64,000 nt of DNA from an uncultured Cellulophaga sp. (GCA_947496695.1 CANMEI010000002.1:434001-498000), one strand, 5' to 3'; positions 44,367 to 53,842 are shown, counted from the first letter of the stretch. Made by a program: numbers and translations. The notes: generated by a model not told the origin, from the sequence alone.

Positions 44367-45443
44367 ATGAAAAACATAGCAATAACAACTATATTTAGCA
44401 TGGCAATATTATTAAGCTCATGCGGATCAAAAGAAAATTCAGCTGCTACACCACCACCTGCACCAACACTAAAAGTTGAGACATTAAAGAAAAAAGATAT
44501 TACATCTTATAACGAATATTCTACAACTCTAGAAGGCAAACAAAATGTAGAAATCTGGCCTAAAGTATCTGGTTTTGTTCAATATATATATGTTGAAGAA
44601 GGTCAAAAAATTAAAAAAGGACAGTTACTTTTCAAATTAGAAACACAAACCTTAAGTCAAGATGCTAATGCCGCAAAAGCATCTGTAAATGTTGCTCAGG
44701 TTGAAGTTGATAAGCTAGTTCCTTTAGTAGAAAAAGGTATTATAAGTAATGTTCAATTAGAAACTGCAAAAGCACAGTTAATGCAAGCTAAAAGTAATTA
44801 CCAAAGTGTTAATTCAAATATTAATTATGCAAATATTACAAGCCCTGTAAATGGCTACATTGGAGAAATTCCTTATCAAATTGGTGCATTAGTAAGTTCT
44901 GCAATGACACAACCATTAACTACAGTATCTGATGTTAGTGAGGTTCGCGCTTATTTTTCAATGAGTGAAAGAGAAGCTTTAAACTTTAAATCTTCTATTC
45001 CAACAAATGAAGATCACTTATTAGATTTAAGTAAAGCACCTGAAGTTAAATTAGAAATGATTAATGGTAAAGAATATGCGGAATCTGGAAAAATTGCAAT
45101 GGTCAATAACATTATAAATAGTACAACAGGTAGTGTTACTGCAAGAGCCGATTTTAAAAACCCTAATAATATTTTAAGTAGCGGAAGCACTGGTAAAATT
45201 AGAATTCCAAAATCATATAAAGATGTTTATGAAATACCACAAAGTGCAACAGTAGATTTACAAGGTAAAAAATTAATTTACGTATTAAAAGATGATAATA
45301 CAGTTACAACAATGCCTTTAGATATTGTTGAAAATACTCAAACAGGATATCTAGTTCAAAACGGGATACCTGATGGAACTACAATTGTGGTTGAAGGAGT
45401 TCTTAAAATTAAAGATGGTATGGCGATCAATCCATCTAAATAA
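44367..45443 (+). CDS. RND efflux periplasmic adaptor (MFP), lipoprotein
   Basis: 358 residues. Signal and lipobox SSCG (Cys19) are followed by a Pro-rich spacer, a biotinyl-lipoyl-like domain split by a helical hairpin (SGFVQYIYVEEGQKIKKGQL, then QLMQAKSNYQSVNSNINYAN), and beta-barrel domains. It bridges the inner-membrane pump and the outer-membrane channel encoded next. The three genes are 4 to 38 bases apart, a standard tripartite operon. Confidence 0.93.
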   Translation: MKNIAITTIFSMAILLSSCGSKENSAATPPPAPTLKVETLKKKDITSYNEYSTTLEGKQNVEIWPKVSGFVQYIYVEEGQKIKKGQLLFKLETQTLSQDANAAKASVNVAQVEVDKLVPLVEKGIISNVQLETAKAQLMQAKSNYQSVNSNINYANITSPVNGYIGEIPYQIGALVSSAMTQPLTTVSDVSEVRAYFSMSEREALNFKSSIPTNEDHLLDLSKAPEVKLEMINGKEYAESGKIAMVNNIINSTTGSVTARADFKNPNNILSSGSTGKIRIPKSYKDVYEIPQSATVDLQGKKLIYVLKDDNTVTTMPLDIVENTQTGYLVQNGIPDGTTIVVEGVLKIKDGMAINPSK

Positions 45444-45481
45444 TTTTTAAAAAAATAATTACAACTTTTAAATAAAAAAAA

Positions 45482-48400
45482 ATGTTCCAAAAATTTATAG
45501 ATCGCCCTGTACTCTCTACAGTAATATCGATCATTATAACCATTTTAGGGGTTTTAGGTTTATCATCACTACCTATTGAACAATACCCTGAAATAGCACC
45601 ACCAACGGTGCAAGTTACCGCTACCTATACAGGAGCTAATGCAGAAACTATATTAAATAGTGTTATTGTACCAATAGAAGAAGAAATTAATGGTGTAGAG
45701 GGTATGACCTACATGACCTCAAGTGCCAGTAATGATGGTGCCGCTAGTATAAATGTTTATTTTAAATTAGGTACAGACCCAGATATTGCTGCAGTAAACG
45801 TACAAAACAGAGTTGCCAGAGCAAACAATGTTCTACCAAGTGCCGTAATCGCAAATGGGGTTATAACTCAAAAAACGCAAACAAGCGCATTGTTATTTTT
45901 CTCATTATTCTCTGAAAATGATAATTATGATGCCACTTTTGTTGAAAACTATGCTAATATAAATATTGTACCAAAATTACAACGTATCGAAGGTGTTGGT
46001 GATGTAAGTGTAATTGGTGCAAGAGATTATGCAATGCGTATTTGGTTAAAGCCAGATAAGATGGCGGCTTTCAATTTAATGCCATCAGATATACAAAGCG
46101 CTCTTAATGAACAAAATGTTGAAGCAGCAACTGGTAAAATTGGTGAAAATGCCAATGGTGTTTATGAGTATGTTTTAAAGTATAAAGGTAGACTATCTGA
46201 AATATCAGAATATGAAAATATTGTAATAAAAGCACAAGATAATGGCCAGTATTTACGATTGAAAGATGTTGCTGAAATAGAATTAGGAGCTTTCAATTAT
46301 GGTACAAAAAATGAAGGTATGGGTAATCCTGGTGCTGTTGTTGGTATTTTCCAAACTTCAGGTTCTAATGCAAATGACATTATTACTCAAATTCAAGAGA
46401 TTTTAAAAGAAAGTAAAGCTGAATTTCCTAAAGGCTTAGATTATATTATACCTTATAATACTAAAGACTTCTTAGACGCATCAATTGAACATGTAATACA
46501 AACATTAATTGAAGCATTTATATTAGTGTTTATTGTAGTATTCTTATTCTTACAAGATTTTAGATCTACATTAATACCTGCAATAGCTGTTCCTGTAGCT
46601 ATTATTGGTACATTTTTCTTTCTACAATTATTTGGTTACTCAATAAACATGCTTACGCTATTTGCGATGATTCTAGCCATTGGTATTGTGGTCGATGATG
46701 CCATTGTGGTAGTTGAAGCAGTGCATGCCAAGATGGAAGAAGGTGCTGAAAATGCCAAGGTAGCAACTAAATCTGCCATGTCTGAAATATCAGGTGCTAT
46801 CATCTCTATTACATTAGTAATGTCAGCTGTGTTTATTCCTGTGTCATTCATTGAAGGATCATCGGGAGTTTTCTACCAACAATTTGGTATTACATTGGCT
46901 ATCGCTATTTTAATATCAGCTGTAAACGCACTTACATTAAGTCCCGCTTTAGCTGCTTTATTTTTAAAACCTCATCAAGGATCAGATGAGCACAAAAAGA
47001 AAAGTATATCTAAACGTTTTTTTACTGCTTTCAATACTGGATTTGATGCTGTAACTGATAAATATATTGGCTCTGTAAAATTCTTAGCAAATAAAAAATG
47101 GTTGACAATTGTATTACTAATAGTATTTACAGCAATTGCTACAGTATTATTTAAAACTACACCTTCTGGGTTTATACCTAACGAAGATCAAGGCATTATT
47201 TTTGCTGATATGACCTTAGCTCCTGGTACCACATTAGAGCAAACTCAAAAAACAGTTAAAAAAATGGATTCTATTTATGAATCTATGGATATTGTTAAAG
47301 CAAGAATGAACATTGCTGGTCGAAGTTTATTAAACAACGTTAATGGTGGTTCTTACGGATTCTCTGTTATAAAATTAAAAGATTTTAATGACCGAAATGG
47401 TGATGATGAAACAGTAGGTGCAACAATTGGAGCTTTATTTGCAAAGGCTGCAACTATTAAAGATGCTAAAATTCTATTTTTTGCACCTCCAAGTATACGT
47501 GGTTTTGGTAACTCGGCTGGTTTTGAAGTTAACTTACAGAGTAAAAATGCTGATGATTGGCATACAATTAGTAATACTACTAATGAATTTTTAGCTGCTT
47601 TAAATGCAAGACCAGAAGTTCAATATGCAATTACACAGTTTAATCCAAATTTCCCTCAATACGAGTTGGTTGTTGATGTAGAAAAAACAAAATCTGCAGG
47701 ACTTGCCGTAAGTGATATATTTAATGCAATGCAAGGGTATTATGGTGGTTTGTATACTACTGATTTTAATAAATTTGGGAAACAGTATCGTGTAATGATA
47801 CAAGCGAAACCTGAAGATAGAGCTAATGAAGAGTCTATAAATTCAATTTTTGTTACCAATGCAAATGGAGCATCTGTTTCTATATCTCAATTTGTTTCTT
47901 TAAAGAAAATTTATGGCCCAGAAGTAGTTAGTAGATTTAACCTTTTAAGTTCTGTTAAAATTAATGGTGCATTAAATCCTGGTTATAGTACTGGTGATGC
48001 AATTAAAGCAATTGAAGAGGTTACTGCTCAGGTTTTACCACAAAGTTACACCTATGAATATTCTGGTTTAACAAAAGAAGAAAATAGTGCTGGTAGTCAA
48101 ACTATTATAATTTTTGCTTTAAGTTTAATATTTGTATACTTTTTATTAAGTGCTCAATATGAATCATACATTCTACCGTTCTCTATATTATTGTCACTCC
48201 CTGTTGGTATAGCAGGTGCCATTGGTTTTATCAATTTTGCTGGCTTAGAGAATAATATCTATTTTCAAATTGCATTAATAATGCTTATTGGTCTGCTCTC
48301 TAAAAATGCTATTTTGATTGTGGAGTTTGCCTTACAGCGAAGAAAACACGGAATGTCTATAATTGACTCTGCAGTTGATGGTGCGAAAGCACGTTTAAGA

Positions 48401-48634
48401 CCAATTTTAATGACCTCATTTGCTTTCATATTCGGACTACTTCCATTGGCATTATCAAGTGGTATTGGAGCAGTTGGTAACAGATCAATTGGTATGAGTG
48501 CTGTTGGTGGCATGTTAATAGGTACCATATTTGGTGTGTTTTTAATTCCTGCGTTTTATGTGATATTCCAGACATTACAAGAGCGTATTACAGGTGCACC
48601 ACAACAAGAAATTACAGAACAATCAAAGAACTAA
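45482..48634 (+). CDS. RND multidrug efflux permease (AcrB/HAE1 type)
   Basis: 1050 residues, 12 membrane helices in the RND pattern with two large periplasmic loops. The start MFQKFIDRPVLSTVISI is typical of HAE1 pumps. The proton relay pair Asp-Asp is intact in AIGIVVDDAIVVVEAV, and the Lys in GLLSKNAILIVEF as well. Exports hydrophobic drugs, detergents or dyes using the proton gradient. The C-terminus is short and charged. Confidence 0.95.
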   Translation: MFQKFIDRPVLSTVISIIITILGVLGLSSLPIEQYPEIAPPTVQVTATYTGANAETILNSVIVPIEEEINGVEGMTYMTSSASNDGAASINVYFKLGTDPDIAAVNVQNRVARANNVLPSAVIANGVITQKTQTSALLFFSLFSENDNYDATFVENYANINIVPKLQRIEGVGDVSVIGARDYAMRIWLKPDKMAAFNLMPSDIQSALNEQNVEAATGKIGENANGVYEYVLKYKGRLSEISEYENIVIKAQDNGQYLRLKDVAEIELGAFNYGTKNEGMGNPGAVVGIFQTSGSNANDIITQIQEILKESKAEFPKGLDYIIPYNTKDFLDASIEHVIQTLIEAFILVFIVVFLFLQDFRSTLIPAIAVPVAIIGTFFFLQLFGYSINMLTLFAMILAIGIVVDDAIVVVEAVHAKMEEGAENAKVATKSAMSEISGAIISITLVMSAVFIPVSFIEGSSGVFYQQFGITLAIAILISAVNALTLSPALAALFLKPHQGSDEHKKKSISKRFFTAFNTGFDAVTDKYIGSVKFLANKKWLTIVLLIVFTAIATVLFKTTPSGFIPNEDQGIIFADMTLAPGTTLEQTQKTVKKMDSIYESMDIVKARMNIAGRSLLNNVNGGSYGFSVIKLKDFNDRNGDDETVGATIGALFAKAATIKDAKILFFAPPSIRGFGNSAGFEVNLQSKNADDWHTISNTTNEFLAALNARPEVQYAITQFNPNFPQYELVVDVEKTKSAGLAVSDIFNAMQGYYGGLYTTDFNKFGKQYRVMIQAKPEDRANEESINSIFVTNANGASVSISQFVSLKKIYGPEVVSRFNLLSSVKINGALNPGYSTGDAIKAIEEVTAQVLPQSYTYEYSGLTKEENSAGSQTIIIFALSLIFVYFLLSAQYESYILPFSILLSLPVGIAGAIGFINFAGLENNIYFQIALIMLIGLLSKNAILIVEFALQRRKHGMSIIDSAVDGAKARLRPILMTSFAFIFGLLPLALSSGIGAVGNRSIGMSAVGGMLIGTIFGVFLIPAFYVIFQTLQERITGAPQQEITEQSKN

Positions 48635-48638
48635 AAAG

Positions 48639-50042
48639 ATGAAAAAAATAATAATGAATAAATATATCATTGTTGCAATGGTACCGCTTTTATTTCAATC
48701 GTGTTTTGTAGCTAAAAAATACGAAAGACCCACTGTTTCAACAGAAAAATTATTTAGAACAGATGAGTTACCTAAAGACAGTATTTCATTCGGTTCTGTT
48801 TCATATCAAGATATTTTTACAGATTCTTATCTAAAAACTTATATTCAAAAAGGGTTAGAAAATAACTTAGATATTAGAATTGCAATTCAAAATATAGAAG
48901 CCGCAAATGCCTATGTAAAAAAAGGAAAACTAGCTTACGCACCAACATTAAATATTACTGGTACAGGCACTAGAAATGCTGAAATAAGTAAGAACAGCCA
49001 ATTTGGTAGTATCTTTTCAACACCTTATAATGATTTTGATATCTACGGAACTTTATCATGGGAAGCTGATATTTGGGGTAAAATTAGAAGTGGAAAAAGA
49101 GCAACTAACGCTAGCTTTTTACAAACTGTGGCGGCACATCAAGCTGTAAAAACAAGCTTAGTTTCTCAAATAGCTAGTGCTTATTATCAGCTTTTAGCTT
49201 TAGACGAACAAATACTAATTACCCAAGAAACAATTAAAAACAGGCAAAAAAGTTTAGAAACTATTAAAGCTTTAAAAGAGGCTGGGCAAGAAAATCAAGT
49301 TGCTGTAGATCAAACGGCTGCACAGTTATATAGTGCTCAATCGCAATTATTAGATCTTAAAAATTCGTTATTTCAAGCTGAAAATTCATTAAGTATTTTA
49401 TTAGGGGAAGAACCACAAGAATATGAGCGTAGCACTATTCAAGAGCAATCTATAACTAGTGATATGCAATTGGGTGTACCTGCTTTATTATTAAGAAACA
49501 GACCTGATGTTGTACAAGCAGAATACGGTCTTATAAATACTTTTGAATTAACAAATGTTGCTAAAAGTGCTTTTTACCCTTCAATAACTTTATCAGCTAC
49601 TGCTGGATTATCAAGTTTAAAAGCTGAAAATTGGTTTGATGCTGGATCTCTTTACGCAAATTTAGTTGGCGGACTTACTCAACCTATATTTAATGGTAGA
49701 GCAGTTAGAACAGCTTATGAAGTTGCTAAAACAAACCAAGAGAATGCTTTATTAATGTTTAAGAAAACATTGCTTAATGCTGGACAAGAAGTTTCTAATG
49801 CTTTATATGATTATAATATTAATGTTGAAAAAGAAGCTTATTTAGCAAAACAAGTGCATGCTTTAAAAAGAGCTGAAGAAAATTCAGAAGAACTTTTAAA
49901 TAGTGGTTATTTAACATATTTAGATCTTTTGACCGCAAGAGAAAGTGCCCTTACTGCTGAATTAAGCTTGATTGATAATAAATACAATCAATTAGCCGCT
50001 ACGGTAGAATTATATCGTTCATTAGGTGGCGGATGGAAATAA
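48639..50042 (+). CDS. Outer membrane efflux channel (NodT/TolC family lipoprotein)
   Basis: 467 residues from the ATG at 48639, 4 bases after the pump stop; an earlier in-frame GTG (48594) would overlap the pump by 41 bases and is rejected. Lipobox is QSCF (Cys17 from the second Met-start MNKY region). The two repeats of coiled helical hairpin are clear (NNLDIRIAIQNIEAANAYVK; GQEVSNALYDYNINVEKEAY). It forms the outer exit duct of the pump. Confidence 0.9.
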   Translation: MKKIIMNKYIIVAMVPLLFQSCFVAKKYERPTVSTEKLFRTDELPKDSISFGSVSYQDIFTDSYLKTYIQKGLENNLDIRIAIQNIEAANAYVKKGKLAYAPTLNITGTGTRNAEISKNSQFGSIFSTPYNDFDIYGTLSWEADIWGKIRSGKRATNASFLQTVAAHQAVKTSLVSQIASAYYQLLALDEQILITQETIKNRQKSLETIKALKEAGQENQVAVDQTAAQLYSAQSQLLDLKNSLFQAENSLSILLGEEPQEYERSTIQEQSITSDMQLGVPALLLRNRPDVVQAEYGLINTFELTNVAKSAFYPSITLSATAGLSSLKAENWFDAGSLYANLVGGLTQPIFNGRAVRTAYEVAKTNQENALLMFKKTLLNAGQEVSNALYDYNINVEKEAYLAKQVHALKRAEENSEELLNSGYLTYLDLLTARESALTAELSLIDNKYNQLAATVELYRSLGGGWK

Positions 50043-50059
50043 TTTAATTTGTTTAAAAA

Positions 50060-50644
50060 ATGATTAATAGAGATCAATTTTTAGAAACAGCCATATCTAA
50101 ATTTACAAGGTTTGGGTGTAAGCGTTTTACCCTAGATGATTTAGCACATGAAATGGGTGTTTCTAAAAAAACGATCTATGAAAATTTTAGTAATAAAGAA
50201 ACTGTTGTAACAGATAGTTTAAATTTTCTTTTAAAGAAAATTGATCTTGAGTTTATTCAAATTATTGAAAAACATGAAGCAAATCCTATTCTGTCTATTA
50301 TTGAAATTTACAGAACAGGGTTTATTTATTTAAAAAGTTTTAGTCCTGCTTATATTAATGGATTAAAAAAATATTACCCAAAATCTTATAAGATATACTT
50401 CAATTTTAGAAAACACATTATTAACAATCATGTGAAAAAATTACTGCTAAAAGCTGAAAAAAAAGAGCACCTTAAGGCCAATATAAATATTAATCTTATT
50501 TGTGATCTGTATTTATCTAGAATTGAAAATATGCTTTTTGGGTCTGGAAATTTATTTGAAATATATAGTGTTGAAGAAATTTTAGAACACCTAATAATTA
50601 ATCACTTAAGAGGAATTTCAGCAAACTATTATTTTAATAACTAA
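50060..50644 (+). CDS. TetR family transcriptional regulator
   Basis: 194 residues. The N-terminal helix-turn-helix is clear: FTRFGCKRFTLDDLAHEMG, then VSKKTIYENFSNKETVV. The C-terminal ligand domain is all-helical and divergent. It is the last gene of the operon, 17 bases after the channel gene, and probably senses a pump substrate. The operon thus carries a regulator at both ends. Confidence 0.9.
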   Translation: MINRDQFLETAISKFTRFGCKRFTLDDLAHEMGVSKKTIYENFSNKETVVTDSLNFLLKKIDLEFIQIIEKHEANPILSIIEIYRTGFIYLKSFSPAYINGLKKYYPKSYKIYFNFRKHIINNHVKKLLLKAEKKEHLKANININLICDLYLSRIENMLFGSGNLFEIYSVEEILEHLIINHLRGISANYYFNN

Positions 50645-50680
50645 AAAATTTAAAGAGTAGTAATATTAAGATTCCATTGT

Positions 50681-50720
50681 AAACAAAAAGAGAATTAGTA
50701 TTTAAATTCTCTTTTGTTTT
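50681..50720 (+). terminator. Terminator after the efflux operon
   Basis: AAAGAGAATT and AATTCTCTTT (centred near 50700) form a hairpin extended by AAACAAAA/TTTTGTTTT, with a T-rich end after 50713. It ends the TetR gene transcript. Confidence 0.78.
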
Positions 50721-50737
50721 TTAATAGTTGTGTTATT

Positions 50738-50896
50738 TTAATAACAAGTATACCCGCCATCAACAGGAACAATTATACCAGTCATTAATGGTAATTCAAT
50801 AAAGTCAAGACCTAAATTTTTAACTCTGTCAATAAAATCTAAAGTTTCATTATTCCACTGCGATCATCATGCGTAAGCATGAATTCCTAATTTCAT
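50738..50896 (-). pseudogene. Chimeric remnant: sugar epimerase head fused to SDR tail
   Basis: On the minus strand, an ATG at 50896 opens MKLGIHAYA, two TGA stops in a row (50864-50869), then SQWNNETLDFIDRVKN and LGLDFIELPL in the same frame. This is the start of a xylose-isomerase-like TIM-barrel sugar epimerase. Without frame change it passes into MTGIIVPVDGGYTCY and TAA, which is the invariant end of a classical short-chain dehydrogenase. So two gene ends were joined, most likely by a deletion, and the result is dead. Flanks up to 51073 hold no intact gene. A plus-strand open stretch at 50899-51057 (EVFEPEKIITKSFGKLS) may be another gene scrap. Confidence 0.75.
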
Positions 50897-51073
50897 AATA
50901 TGAAGTATTTGAACCTGAAAAAATAATTACCAAAAGTTTTGGCAAGTTGAGTAACCTATTACAATCACTATCAAATTTAGGTTTAAAAATAGATTGCAAA
51001 TCTCTAATAAACGTTAAAATTATGCTTATTATTAACACCCTTAAAAATATTGATTAGGAAATAATTTTATCAT

Positions 51074-51565
51074 TTATTTTAATACATTTTCTTCAGCAGC
51101 TTCTATCATTTTTAATGCTGATTTAGCAATAATACTTTGTGGAAATTCACTTAAAGCTTGTTTGTAATATTCTTTTGCTTTTTGCCCATTACCAATTTGG
51201 GTATATGAGAATGCAATATTAACTAATGCCATTTCTTTGTAAGATATTTTTGAAGAGCTTAAAAGCACTATAAAACGATAATTATCAACCCACTCATACT
51301 CTGTAAAAAAACTATAGCTCTTTTGAAAATCAGAAATTGCTTCTTTAAATTTTCCGGAGTTGTTATTTTTTATTCCACTTCTATGATCTCTTGGAATCAA
51401 ATTTCTCAACAAATAAGAGATCAGCAAGTATGTGATTGCACCATATAAAAAAGCCTCTTTTGGAGCTATTAAATTCCAAATAAATATAATTATTCCCATT
51501 ACAATTATATGAGGCAGTATAGATATCCAATTTCTTTGTCTAGTTGTAGGAACTTTTGAATTCAT
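51074..51565 (-). CDS. TPR-like membrane protein
   Basis: 163 residues from the ATG at 51565; a TTG six codons upstream (51583) overlaps the CYTH gene and is less likely. Two membrane helices come first (about 13-33 and 38-56), then a polar loop and one or two TPR units (MALVNIAFSYTQIGNGQKAK, EYYKQALSEFPQSIIAKSAL). It may present its TPRs to the cytoplasm or periplasm; function unknown. It lies 5 bases after the CYTH gene. Confidence 0.72.
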   Translation of the reverse strand: MNSKVPTTRQRNWISILPHIIVMGIIIFIWNLIAPKEAFLYGAITYLLISYLLRNLIPRDHRSGIKNNNSGKFKEAISDFQKSYSFFTEYEWVDNYRFIVLLSSSKISYKEMALVNIAFSYTQIGNGQKAKEYYKQALSEFPQSIIAKSALKMIEAAEENVLK

Positions 51566-51570
51566 ATTTT

Positions 51571-52044
51571 TTATTTCTCCCAACCCTTAAAAGGATTCTT
51601 ACTCAATTGTGAATTATAATACTTCGTTACGCCAGAAACCTCTTCACCCAACCAACTTGGTTTTTCATAAGTTTCTTCTTCAGAGGTTAACTCAACTTCA
51701 GCAACAACCAAACCTTCATTATCACCAAAAAACTCATCTACTTCAAAAGTGTGTTTACCTATATTAACTTCGTATCTAAACTTATCAATACTACCTGGCT
51801 CAGCAATTTGCAATAATGCCTCCGCATCAGTAATTGAAATTTCTTTTTCCCATTCAAAACGAGAAACACCGGTATCATTACCTTTACCTTTTACCGTGAT
51901 AAAACCTTTTTCTCCTTTAATTCTCACCCTAACCGTACGCTCAGGATTCGTATTCAAAAAGCCTTGAACAATTCTAGTTTTAGAACTAGCATCATTTTTA
52001 TAATCGTCTGATTTTACTAAAAACTTACGTTCTATTTCAAGCAT
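51571..52044 (-). CDS. CYTH domain protein
   Basis: 157 residues. The start is the ATG at 52044, one base after the upstream stop; the longer frame begins with TTG. The signature ExExK is EIERK at the N-terminus (MLEIERKFLV), followed by Arg/Lys/Glu residues of the triphosphate tunnel (VRVRIKGEKGFITVKGKG). Members act on triphosphates: adenylate cyclase, thiamine triphosphatase, tripolyphosphatase. Short bacterial forms are mostly triphosphatases. The three genes on this strand are packed with almost no gaps. Confidence 0.87.
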   Translation of the reverse strand: MLEIERKFLVKSDDYKNDASSKTRIVQGFLNTNPERTVRVRIKGEKGFITVKGKGNDTGVSRFEWEKEISITDAEALLQIAEPGSIDKFRYEVNIGKHTFEVDEFFGDNEGLVVAEVELTSEEETYEKPSWLGEEVSGVTKYYNSQLSKNPFKGWEK

Positions 52045-52045
52045 A

Positions 52046-52711
52046 TTATTTTGCAATTTTCTTTATTTCGTCCGATTCTATTACAGTATCTGAATACTCA
52101 TTATAAGCCAACCATAACATAGCCTTAGCAATTGTTTCTGGTTCAATAGTTCTATACTTTTTTAATGAACCTATTAATAGAAAACCAACAACTTTCATTA
52201 CTTGTTTAAATAACCACTCGCCTGTTCTTTTCTCAGACCTATCGCCACCAATTAATGAGGGCTGTAAAATATAAGTATTTCTAATTTTTAATTCTAAAAC
52301 GGTATCTTGCATTTCACCTTTAACCTTATTATAAAATACGGAACTTTTGGCATCGGCTCCTAAAGCTGAAATCACCATAAAAGTTTCAATGTTATTTTCC
52401 TTAGCTAATTTTGCACTTGCCACAGGAATTCCATAATCTATTTTTTTATAGAGATCCTTATCAGGTGTTTTACTTTTTGTAGTTCCTATACAGCAAAAAA
52501 CCTCATCTCCTATAAAATCAGCTTTATAAGCTTCAATTTCAAATAAATCGACAATATATTCTATTAATTTAGGATGTGAAAAGCCAACTGAACTTCTTGA
52601 AAAAAGTTTAATTTTGCTATACTTATCATCTGCTAATAATAGTTGTAAAAGTAAACCTCCTGATAACCCTGTAGCTCCTAATATTATTGCTGTTTTCTCT
52701 TTTTGTTTCAT
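52046..52711 (-). CDS. Rossmann-fold NAD(P)-binding oxidoreductase (Htatip2-like)
   Basis: 221 residues from the ATG at 52711 (a TTG one codon earlier is possible). The N-terminal cofactor motif is AIILGATGLSGGLLLQLL. FCCIGTTKSK and the SALGADAKSSVFYNKVKGEM block match the atypical SDR group related to Htatip2/TIP30. The enzyme substrate is unknown. It is divergent from dinB with a 28-base gap that must contain both promoters. Confidence 0.82.
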   Translation of the reverse strand: MKQKEKTAIILGATGLSGGLLLQLLLADDKYSKIKLFSRSSVGFSHPKLIEYIVDLFEIEAYKADFIGDEVFCCIGTTKSKTPDKDLYKKIDYGIPVASAKLAKENNIETFMVISALGADAKSSVFYNKVKGEMQDTVLELKIRNTYILQPSLIGGDRSEKRTGEWLFKQVMKVVGFLLIGSLKKYRTIEPETIAKAMLWLAYNEYSDTVIESDEIKKIAK

Positions 52712-52735
52712 CAATATAAATATAGTTTAATTTTG
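52702..52735 (+). promoter_or_regulatory. Promoter of dinB, nearly leaderless
   Basis: TTTG at 52702-52705 and TAATTTTG at 52728-52735 (spacer 22 bases, longer than ideal) fit the Bacteroidota consensus. The -7 box ends 4 bases before the dinB ATG, so the transcript would start at or next to the start codon. Confidence 0.5.
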
Positions 52736-52739
52736 TAGC

Positions 52740-53840
52740 ATGCCTGTTGAATTTCCATTAAGAAAAATAATTCATATTGATATGGATGCATTTTATGCCT
52801 CTGTAGAAGAGTTAGACAATCCAGAATTAAAAGGAAAAGCAATTGCTGTTGGCGGTAGTGAAATTAGAGGTGTTGTTTCTGCAGCAAGTTATGAAGCTCG
52901 AAAATTTGGAGTTAGAAGCGCAATGAGTAGCGCTATAGCTAAAAAGAATTGCCCTCATTTAATATTTGTTAAGCCTAGATTTGATCGCTACAAAGAAATC
53001 TCTCAGAAGATTAGAAAAATTTTTTATGATTATACTGATTTGGTGGAGCCTTTATCACTTGACGAAGCTTACTTAGATGTTACTATAAACAAAAAAGGAA
53101 ACCCTTCAGCATCATTAATTGCAAAAGAAATTAGACAACGTATTTTTGACGAGCTAAACTTAGTAGCATCAGCAGGAATCTCAATAAATAAATTTATAGC
53201 TAAAGTTGCTAGTGATGTTAATAAACCTAACGGACAAAAAACGGTAAACCCTGAAGAAGTTGAACATTTTTTAGAAGAACTAGAAATCAGAAAATTTTAC
53301 GGTGTTGGCAAAGTAACTACTCAAAAAATGTACAAGCTTGGCATTTTTACTGGAGCAGATTTAAAACAAAAGTCAGAAGCTTTTTTAATGGAAAATTTTG
53401 GAAAAAGTGGTGCTTATTATTACCATGTAGTACGCGGTATTCATAACAGCCCAGTTAAACCTCATAGAACACCAAAATCGGTTGGTGCAGAGCGTACGTT
53501 TAGTGAAAATTTAAGTAGTGAGGTATTTATGTTAGAACGTTTAGAACATATTGCCAATGAACTAGATAAACGTTTAAAAATAAATAAAGTATCTGGAAAA
53601 ACGGTAACCTTAAAAATTAAGTATAGCGATTTTACACTAAATACTAGAAGTAAAACATTACCTTATTATATTGCCGATAAAGATTTAATATTAGAAACTG
53701 CAAAGGAGTTATTATATCAAGAAAAATTAGAAAACTCTGTGCGCTTATTAGGTATTTCATTAGCAAACTTGAATACTGAAAAAAAAGTAAAAATAGAAGC
53801 TAAAAAAACAGTATCAGTACAATTACAATTTGACTTTTAG
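52740..53840 (+). CDS. dinB: DNA polymerase IV (Y family)
   Basis: 366 residues. Translesion polymerase with low fidelity. Catalytic acids are in HIDMDAFYASVE (about residue 13) and SLDEAYLDVT (about 104). The little-finger domain ends near residue 345. The C-terminus QLQFDF looks like a beta-clamp binding motif. The gene is divergent from the oxidoreductase and alone on its strand. No LexA box was recognised. Confidence 0.95.
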   Translation: MPVEFPLRKIIHIDMDAFYASVEELDNPELKGKAIAVGGSEIRGVVSAASYEARKFGVRSAMSSAIAKKNCPHLIFVKPRFDRYKEISQKIRKIFYDYTDLVEPLSLDEAYLDVTINKKGNPSASLIAKEIRQRIFDELNLVASAGISINKFIAKVASDVNKPNGQKTVNPEEVEHFLEELEIRKFYGVGKVTTQKMYKLGIFTGADLKQKSEAFLMENFGKSGAYYYHVVRGIHNSPVKPHRTPKSVGAERTFSENLSSEVFMLERLEHIANELDKRLKINKVSGKTVTLKIKYSDFTLNTRSKTLPYYIADKDLILETAKELLYQEKLENSVRLLGISLANLNTEKKVKIEAKKTVSVQLQFDF

Positions 53841-53842
53841 AT

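Noticed and set aside
48594..48638. Longer start for the outer-membrane channel gene
   Set aside because: It would need GTG and overlap the pump gene by 41 bases, and places a charged stretch before the signal peptide.
50850..51038. 62-residue minus-strand ORF (MLIISIILTFIRDLQ...)
   Set aside because: Overlaps the chimeric pseudogene in a different frame; the pseudogene frame has clear family motifs and this does not.
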